Below, in pieces: positions 58,314 through 64,000 of a stretch of DNA of 64,000 bases. Position 1 is the stretch's first letter. Each line of letters opens with the position of its first letter. Under the pieces are notes generated by a model. The model was not told where the DNA came from, did not search any database, and saw only the letters and a list, made by a program, of their open reading frames with translations. The translations under genes and the position numbers were made by a program. Source of the stretch: Hyphomicrobiales bacterium (GTDB lineage: Bacteria > Pseudomonadota > Alphaproteobacteria > Rhizobiales > Rhizobiaceae); contig UCEY01000023.1 in the NCBI GenBank assembly GCA_900471605.1, forward strand, positions 49,650-113,649. Reading direction: 5' to 3'.

Positions 58314-59288
58314 TTACACTAGCCGCAACTTCGGCATTTCCGCCAGCTGCATCGCCAGTCGGGACAGCCTCTCCGTCAGCAGCGCATAAAAGCCGTCCGC
58401 GTCCACGTCACGCATGAACATCGCGTTCTTCGGCCGGCCGGAGACGCCCCACCAATCGGCGACCGTCATTCCCTTGGTCAGTTCCGACTCCGTCTCGATC
58501 TCCACATTGCACAGCCGGCCGGAATAGAGTTCCGGCTTCAGCAGATAGGCGATCACGTTCGGATCGTGCAGCGGCCCGCCCTCGCTGCCGTATTTCGCCA
58601 CGTCGAAGCGTTCGAAATAATCGAGCCAGCCGACGACGGCCTCGGAAAGCGGCGTGCCGATCGCCTGGATGGCGGCGACGCGGGCGCGGGTCGTCAGCGT
58701 CTTGTGGGTGACGTCGAGCGGCATCATCACGATCGGCACGCCCGAACCGAACACCACGGCCGCCGCCTGCGGATCGACATAGATGTTGAATTCCGCGGCC
58801 GGCGTGATGTTGCCGCCCTCGAACAGCCCGCCGCCCATCAGCACGATCTTCCGGATGCGGCCCGCGATCTCGGGCGCCCGGGTCAAGGCCTTGCCGAGAT
58901 CGGTGAGCGGTCCGAGCGTGCAGACCGTCACGGTGCCCGTTGGTTCGTTCTCAAGCGTCTCGATGATGAAGTCGACGCCATGCTTTTCCTGAAGAGGCAT
59001 GATCGGCTCGGGAAGATCTGCGCCGTCGAGGCCGGTTGCGCCGTGCACGTGTTCGGCGGTGACGAGCGGCCCGGTCAGCGGCTGGCTGCAGCCGGCAAAC
59101 ACCTTGACGTCGGGCCGGCCGGCCAGTTCGCAGATCTTGCGGATGTTCTTGGTCGTCAGCGACAGCGGCACGTTGCCGGCGGCTGCCACGATCCCCAGAA
59201 CCTCGATTTCCGGACTTGCGAGCGCCAGAAGAATGGCCAGCGCGTCGTCCTGGCCGGGGTCGGTATCGATGATGATCTTTTCTGCCAT
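58314..59288 (-). CDS. Inosine-uridine preferring nucleoside hydrolase family
   Basis: This 324-residue enzyme hydrolyses the N-glycosidic bond of ribonucleosides. It starts MAEKIIIDTDPGQDDALAILLALASPEIEVLGI with the calcium-binding Asp cluster (DTDPGQDD), and has VTVCTLGPLTDLGKAL, IVLMGGGLFEGGNITPAAEFNIYVDPQAAAVVF and PLHDPNVIAYLL. The start is ATG 59288; GTG 59297 is possible. It is a natural companion of the psuK-psuG nucleoside operon, but is convergent with it. Confidence 0.9.
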   Translation of the reverse strand: MAEKIIIDTDPGQDDALAILLALASPEIEVLGIVAAAGNVPLSLTTKNIRKICELAGRPDVKVFAGCSQPLTGPLVTAEHVHGATGLDGADLPEPIMPLQEKHGVDFIIETLENEPTGTVTVCTLGPLTDLGKALTRAPEIAGRIRKIVLMGGGLFEGGNITPAAEFNIYVDPQAAAVVFGSGVPIVMMPLDVTHKTLTTRARVAAIQAIGTPLSEAVVGWLDYFERFDVAKYGSEGGPLHDPNVIAYLLKPELYSGRLCNVEIETESELTKGMTVADWWGVSGRPKNAMFMRDVDADGFYALLTERLSRLAMQLAEMPKLRLV

Positions 59289-59315
59289 TGGGCTCACTCT
59301 CGGATACGGAAACGG

Positions 59316-62300
59316 TTACGCGACATCGAAAAGCGGCGCCTTCGCCTGCCATTTCGCCATGAGATCGGCCTTGCGCTTTTCGAAACGCTCGACGGAGGCA
59401 AGTTTCACATGGCCGAAACCGCGGACCATCTCCGGCAGACCGGCCAGCTCCACGGCAGTCGCATGACGGGCGGCATCGAGCCCGGAAGAAAGCGTGCCCA
59501 CCAGATCGAAATAATCCTCGATCAACTGCCGCTCCATCCGCCGCTCGGCGGTACGGCCGAACGGATCGAAGGACGTGCCGCGCAGGAATTTCAGCCTTTC
59601 GAGCACCCCGAAGGCGGGGCGGATCCAGGCGCCGAACGCGATCTTGGCGGGGTGGCCGGTGCGCTGGTCGATCTTCGCGATCATCGGCGGCGCGAGGTGG
59701 TGCCGGATCCTGAAATCGCCTTCGAACTGCTCGGCGAGCTTCTTTTCAAAGCTCCGGTCGCGATGCAGGCGGGCGACCTCATATTCGTCCTTGTAGGCCA
59801 TCAGCTTGAAGGCGTTCTTGGCCACCGCTTCGGCAAAACCGCCAACGCCCCGCAAATGCGCCTCGGCCGATTTCGCGGTATCCACGAGACCAGCGTAACG
59901 CGCCGCATAGGCAGCATTCTGATAGGCGGTGAGGAAGGCCACGCGGCGGGCGACGATCTCCTCCAGCGTCTCCGCCTTCGGTTCCGTTTTCGCCAATCCG
60001 GCCTCGCGAGCGACAGCCTCCGGATCGACCGCGGCCCGCCGGCCCCAGCCGAAGGCGGCGCGGTTCAGCGCGATCCCGGTGCCGTTGAGTTCGATTGCCT
60101 TGTCGATGGCGGCAAGGCTGATCGGCACCAGCCCCCGCTGCCAGGCATGGCCGAGCAGGAACATGTTGGAGGCGATCGCATCGCCGAGCAGCGCCGTCGC
60201 CAGATCGGTCGCGGGCACGGTCTCGACCGCCTCGTCTCCGGCCGCCCGGCGCAGCGATTTCAATGTCGCCTCCTGCCGGAAATCGATGGTCGTATCCTTC
60301 ACGAAGGAGGCGGTCGGCGCGAAATGGTCGTCGATGATGGCCCGCGTCTTGTTCTTCGCGAACGAGGCGAGCGAATTCTTCTGGGCGGCGACGACGATAT
60401 CGAAGCCGAGCACGAGGTCGCTTTCGCCAGGCCCGATGCGGGCGGCGTTGATCTGAGCAGGCTCCTTCGCCAGCCGGATATGCGAGACGACCGAACCGTT
60501 CTTCTGCGCAAGCCCGGTCTGGTCGAGCGTCACCAGAGCCAGCCCGTCGAGAAGCGCTGCCTGCGCAAGGATGGCGCTGACGGTGATGACCCCGGTGCCG
60601 CCGATGCCGGCAAGCAGCATGCTGTATGGCGTCTCGAATGTCGCGGTGAAGACCGGCAGCGGCAGGTCGTCCGTCTTTGCCGATCTCGACTTCGCCGCCG
60701 GCTTGCGGATACTGCCGCCCTCGACCGTGACGAAGCTCGGACAGAAGCCCTTGATGCAGGAAAGATCGGTGTTGCAGCTCGACTGGTTGATGCGCCGCTT
60801 GCGGCCGAACTCGGTTTCCTGCGGCTCGATCGAAATGCAGTTCGAGACGGCGGAACAGTCGCCGCAGCCCTCGCAGACCAGTTCGTTGATGAAGGCGCGC
60901 TTGTCGGAAACCGGGTAGGCGCCGCGCTTGCGCCGGCGGCGCTTTTCAGCAGCGCAGACCTGGTCGTAGATGAGGACCGTCACACCCGGAATATCGCGCA
61001 GCTCCCGCTGCACGGCATCGAGTTCGTCGCGGTGATGGATGGAGACTTGGCGCGGAAGATTGCCCTGCCAGACCTCCGGCCGCTCGGCGACGACCACGAC
61101 GCGCGCCGCGCCTTCCGCCAGCATCTGCCCGACGATGCCCGGTACAGTAACCTCGCCGTCATGTTTCTGCCCGCCGGTCATGGCGACCGCGTCGTTATAG
61201 AGGATCTTGTAGGTGGCGTTGACCTTGGCCGCGATCCCGGCGCGGATGGCGAGCAGGCCGGAATGGAAATAGGTGCCGTCACCCATGTTGACGAAGATGT
61301 GCTTCTCGTCGGTGAAGGGCGACAGGCCGATCCACGAGCCGCCCTCGCCGCCCATCTGGGTGAAGGTCGAGGTGTTGCGGTCCTCGTTGCCGATGATCAT
61401 CATGTGGCAGCCGATGCCGGTCGAGGCGCGACTTCCAGTGGGCAGCCGCGTCGAGACGCTGTGCGGACAGCCGGAACAGAAATAGGCCTCGCGCCTAAGC
61501 GCCGTCGCCTCGACGCCGAGCGCAGCCGCCATCTCTTCGACAAACCGCGCCCTCGCCTGCAGCGCCTCGTCAAGCGGGCCGAGCCGCGAGAGGATGGCCC
61601 TGGCAACCGAGAGCGTATTGATCTCGCCGATTGCCTGCAGCAGCACCGCACCGGCTTCGCCGGCCTTGCCGAACACGCGCGGGCGCCGGTCGGCGGAAAG
61701 GTTGAAAAGCTGCGCCTTGATCTGGTCCTCAAGGATCGAGCGTTTTTCTTCGACCACCAGCAGTTCATCGACGCGGGACGCGAATTCCGCAATCCCCTGC
61801 GGCTCCAGCGGCCAGACCAAACCGACCTTGTAGAGCGTAATGCCGAGTTCGGCGGCACGAGCTTCGTCGATGCCGAGCAGCGCCAGGGCGCCCTGGAGAT
61901 CGAGCCAGGATTTTCCGGTCGAAACGATGCCAAGCCGCGCGCGGCCCGTGGCTCCCCAGATCGCACGGTCCAGCCGGTTGGCGCGGGCAAACGCCTGCAC
62001 CGCGAGCATCTTGCGCTCCAGCCTGAGCTCCATCGCATGCGGCCCGTCCGGCCAGCGCAATGACAGGCCGTCCGGCGCGAAGGTCTCTTCGGGAATGACG
62101 ATCTCGGGCTTGTTCGGGTCGAGATCGACGGTCGCCGAACATTCGACGATCTCGGTCTGGCACTTGAAGCCGATCCAGGCGCCGGAATAGCGGCTCATGG
62201 CGATGCCGATGAGGCCGTATTCGATATATTCTCCGACGCCTGCCGGCGACAGCAGCGGCACCATGGCGGAGATCAGGTTGTGCTCGCTCTGGTGCGGCAG

Positions 62301-62792
62301 CGTGGAGGAGACCGCACCGTGGTCGTCGCCGACCAGCAGCAGCACGCCGCCGTTCGGATCGGTGCCGATCGCGTTAGCGTGGCGGATCACGTCCATGCTG
62401 CGGTCGACGCCCGGCCCCTTGCCGTACCACATGCCGAACACGCCGTCGTAACGCACGCCTTCGAACATGCTCGTCTGCTGCGTGCCCCAGACGGCGGTCG
62501 CCGCCATGTCCTCGTTGAGACCGGGGTGGAATTTCACATGCGCGGCGTCGAGGAATTTTTTCGCCCGCGCCATCTCCCTGTCGAAGCCCGCGAGCGGCGA
62601 GCCGCGGTAACCGGAAACGTAACCCGCGGTATTGAGCCCGCGCGCCAGATCCCGTTGCCGCTGGATCATCGGCAGGCGCACCAGCGCCTGCGTTCCCGAC
62701 ACCAGGATCCGGCCCTTTTCCAGTATATAACGGTCGTCAAGGCTGACCTTGCTGTCCGGGAGGTTCGTATCCGGTGCGGTATGGATCGACAT
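59316..62792 (-). CDS. Fused indolepyruvate:ferredoxin oxidoreductase (IorA/IorB-like)
   Basis: This 1158-residue enzyme fuses the subunits of 2-oxoacid:ferredoxin oxidoreductases. The TPP region includes NMGDGTYFHSGLLAIRAGIAAKVNATYKILYNDAVAMTGGQ. The [4Fe-4S] region reads CEGCGDCSAVSNCISIEP with CNTDLSCIKGFCPSF. The gamma-domain follows with MLLAGIGGTGVITVSAILAQAALL. It would decarboxylate an aryl-2-oxoacid to an aryl-acetyl-CoA with ferredoxin reduction. It is directly adjacent (0-bp gap) to the GlcD-like gene upstream, so they are one operon. Confidence 0.88.
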   Translation of the reverse strand: MSIHTAPDTNLPDSKVSLDDRYILEKGRILVSGTQALVRLPMIQRQRDLARGLNTAGYVSGYRGSPLAGFDREMARAKKFLDAAHVKFHPGLNEDMAATAVWGTQQTSMFEGVRYDGVFGMWYGKGPGVDRSMDVIRHANAIGTDPNGGVLLLVGDDHGAVSSTLPHQSEHNLISAMVPLLSPAGVGEYIEYGLIGIAMSRYSGAWIGFKCQTEIVECSATVDLDPNKPEIVIPEETFAPDGLSLRWPDGPHAMELRLERKMLAVQAFARANRLDRAIWGATGRARLGIVSTGKSWLDLQGALALLGIDEARAAELGITLYKVGLVWPLEPQGIAEFASRVDELLVVEEKRSILEDQIKAQLFNLSADRRPRVFGKAGEAGAVLLQAIGEINTLSVARAILSRLGPLDEALQARARFVEEMAAALGVEATALRREAYFCSGCPHSVSTRLPTGSRASTGIGCHMMIIGNEDRNTSTFTQMGGEGGSWIGLSPFTDEKHIFVNMGDGTYFHSGLLAIRAGIAAKVNATYKILYNDAVAMTGGQKHDGEVTVPGIVGQMLAEGAARVVVVAERPEVWQGNLPRQVSIHHRDELDAVQRELRDIPGVTVLIYDQVCAAEKRRRRKRGAYPVSDKRAFINELVCEGCGDCSAVSNCISIEPQETEFGRKRRINQSSCNTDLSCIKGFCPSFVTVEGGSIRKPAAKSRSAKTDDLPLPVFTATFETPYSMLLAGIGGTGVITVSAILAQAALLDGLALVTLDQTGLAQKNGSVVSHIRLAKEPAQINAARIGPGESDLVLGFDIVVAAQKNSLASFAKNKTRAIIDDHFAPTASFVKDTTIDFRQEATLKSLRRAAGDEAVETVPATDLATALLGDAIASNMFLLGHAWQRGLVPISLAAIDKAIELNGTGIALNRAAFGWGRRAAVDPEAVAREAGLAKTEPKAETLEEIVARRVAFLTAYQNAAYAARYAGLVDTAKSAEAHLRGVGGFAEAVAKNAFKLMAYKDEYEVARLHRDRSFEKKLAEQFEGDFRIRHHLAPPMIAKIDQRTGHPAKIAFGAWIRPAFGVLERLKFLRGTSFDPFGRTAERRMERQLIEDYFDLVGTLSSGLDAARHATAVELAGLPEMVRGFGHVKLASVERFEKRKADLMAKWQAKAPLFDVA

Positions 62793-64000
62793 CTAGGCCC
62801 GCTCCGCCTGCAGCACGGACACCGGCGCCTCGAAGACCCGGCCGCGATTGAGAATATAGTTCGGATCGAATGCGGTTTTCAGTCGGCGCATCGCGGCGAT
62901 CTCGGCTTCGCTGCGGGCGAATTTGAGATACTTCACCTTGTCGGTGCCGATCCCGTGTTCGGCCGAAACGCCGCCGCCGACCGCCTGGATGCCGGAGAAG
63001 ATCGCCTCGGCGACCTTTTTCTCGTGGTTGCTGAACATGCAGTAATGCAGGTTGCCATCGCCCAGATGGCCGAAGATATAGGTCCGCGCTTTGGGATCGA
63101 TCTCATCGACGGCGAGCGCCGCCTTGTCGAGGAATTCCTGCATGCGCGACAGCGGCACCGAAATATCGAAGCCGATCATCACGCCGGTGCCGAACAGATA
63201 TTCGTTGATGCCGTCGCGAATGCCCCAGAGCCCGTTGAACTCGCGCAGCGAATTGGAGAGCACGACGTCGGTCGCAAGCCCGTCCTCCAGTGCGGCGGCA
63301 AGGGCGGCCTCGAAACGTTCGTTGTCCTGGTCCGGCGCCTGGCCCTGGATCTCGACCATGGCATACATGCCGGCGCCTTTTTCGACCGGCGGACGGATGC
63401 CCATATAGTCAACCGTGCCTTCATAGACATTCGGGAAGATCGCCTCGAAGGCGGAGAGCAGACCGGACAGTTCGACCCTGAGCCGTGCCAGCAGGTCCTG
63501 CGCCGCCTTCAGCGACGGCAGCGCCAGGAAGGCATTGCGCTCGAACTGCGGCTTTGGGTGCAGCTTCAGGCAGGCGCGGGTGACGACCCCGATCGTGCCT
63601 TCCGTGCCGATGAACAGCGGATTGAGATCGTAGCCGGAATTGTCCTTCGGCAGGCCCTTGAGCGAGGATAGGATCGTGCCGTCGGGCAGCACGGCTTCCA
63701 GACCCATGACCTGCGCCCGGTACATGCCGTAACGCAAAACCCGGATACCGCCGGCATTGGTGGCGATATTGCCGCCGACGGTTGCCGTGCCGCGCGCGCC
63801 GATATCGACGCCGAAGAAAAGGCCCGCATCGCTCGCCGCCTGCTGCACGACCTGCAGCGGCGTGCCGGCCCGGACGATCATCGTCTGGGCGGCAACATCG
63901 ATCGACTCGATGCCATTCATCCGTTCGAGCGAGATGGAAATTTCACCCTCGACCGGCCGGGAGGAGCCCGAAAGTCCGGTACGCCCGCCCTGCACGACGA
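62793..64000 (-). CDS. GlcD/D-lactate dehydrogenase-type FAD-linked oxidase, partial
   Basis: This flavoprotein is cut by the right edge (about 400 residues visible; the N-terminus continues beyond 64000). The FAD-binding region GGRTGLSGSSRPVEGEISISLERMNGIESID and GTATVGGNIATNAGGIRVLRYGMYRAQVMGLEAVLPDG is followed by the C-terminal catalytic domain with the conserved HLGDGNLHYCMFSNHEK and SAEHGIGTDKVKYL. It would oxidise a D-2-hydroxyacid to a 2-oxoacid. Its gene abuts the indolepyruvate-type oxidoreductase start, so the two steps are probably consecutive. Confidence 0.88.
   Translation of the reverse strand, partial: VVQGGRTGLSGSSRPVEGEISISLERMNGIESIDVAAQTMIVRAGTPLQVVQQAASDAGLFFGVDIGARGTATVGGNIATNAGGIRVLRYGMYRAQVMGLEAVLPDGTILSSLKGLPKDNSGYDLNPLFIGTEGTIGVVTRACLKLHPKPQFERNAFLALPSLKAAQDLLARLRVELSGLLSAFEAIFPNVYEGTVDYMGIRPPVEKGAGMYAMVEIQGQAPDQDNERFEAALAAALEDGLATDVVLSNSLREFNGLWGIRDGINEYLFGTGVMIGFDISVPLSRMQEFLDKAALAVDEIDPKARTYIFGHLGDGNLHYCMFSNHEKKVAEAIFSGIQAVGGGVSAEHGIGTDKVKYLKFARSEAEIAAMRRLKTAFDPNYILNRGRVFEAPVSVLQAERA

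Noticed and set aside
58566..62063. A 1165-residue ORF on the plus strand spanning the nucleoside hydrolase and oxidoreductase genes
   Set aside because: It is antisense to two clear protein families with intact motifs. High GC suppresses stop codons, and its translation is Arg/Asp/Gly-rich without any recognisable domain.
1..64000. CRISPR arrays, tRNA or rRNA genes, insertion sequences and phage genes
   Set aside because: I saw no regularly spaced repeat array, no tRNA T-loop/anticodon pattern, no transposase or integrase motif and no structural phage gene.

Overview
The window is GC-rich and densely coded. It has short intergenic gaps, frequent GTG/TTG starts and many ATGA/GTGA stop-start overlaps. 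Gene content points to an alphaproteobacterium of the order Hyphomicrobiales, most likely a Rhizobiaceae member (Rhizobium/Agrobacterium/Neorhizobium type). Supporting features are a DctB/DctD-type pair, a Wzx/Wzy-type exopolysaccharide cluster, a dense set of EcfG (RpoE2)-type promoters, many ABC, TTT and aminotransferase catabolic genes, and intergenic palindromes. I see no rRNA, tRNA, insertion sequence, prophage or CRISPR array. The long ORFs antisense to known genes are GC-driven shadows.

Layout. (1) 0-4.5 kb: a DctB-like sensor kinase, a DctD-like regulator and a TctC-type solute-binding protein, all on the minus strand. (2) 4.7-6.6 kb: a DUF4126 membrane protein overlapping a MerA-like flavin disulfide reductase. 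(3) 6.7-18.6 kb: a polysaccharide locus with asparagine-synthase-type amidotransferase, Wzz, GH5 hydrolase, Wzy/ligase, WecB/TagA-type transferase, NodB-type deacetylase, two GT4 transferases and a Wzx flippase. (4) 18.7-25.5 kb: a stress island of five small proteins, a DUF892 ferritin-like protein, a phospholipase-D/cardiolipin-synthase-like enzyme, a YbhN-like membrane protein, a YbhP-like EEP protein and a phosphoribosyltransferase. Seven good GGAAC-N16/17-xGTT promoters lie here, and one of them appears to drive an unannotated small RNA. (5) 25.5-29.1 kb: an XRE-cupin regulator divergent from an NtaA-type flavin monooxygenase and an MFS transporter. (6) 29-46.9 kb: two chemoreceptors (one globin-coupled), several regulator/enzyme pairs, two aminotransferases, a sulfite-oxidase-like enzyme, DUF763, a PaoABC-like molybdenum aldehyde oxidoreductase divergent from a TetR gene, and a LysE exporter. 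(7) 47-58.2 kb: a 3-hydroxy-D-aspartate-aldolase-like enzyme, then two divergent operons. One is a 2-oxoglutarate dioxygenase with a polyamine-type ABC transporter; the other is psuK-psuG-enoyl-CoA hydratase-acyl-CoA synthetase. (8) 58.3-64 kb: a nucleoside hydrolase, a fused indolepyruvate:ferredoxin oxidoreductase and a GlcD-like dehydrogenase that is cut by the right edge.

How the parts may work together. The stress island looks like one EcfG regulon covering membrane remodelling, iron/peroxide handling and several small proteins, plus an sRNA candidate at about 25.37-25.46 kb with two C-rich anti-Shine-Dalgarno stretches and a canonical terminator. The 48-58 kb divergon looks like uptake and catabolism of a modified nucleoside: import, oxidation, phosphorylation, C-glycoside cleavage and CoA-dependent processing. 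It may be controlled by the winged-helix domain fused to PsuK acting on a three-half-site operator between the two operons. Bases 1-60 hold only the region downstream of the first gene, with nothing recognisable.
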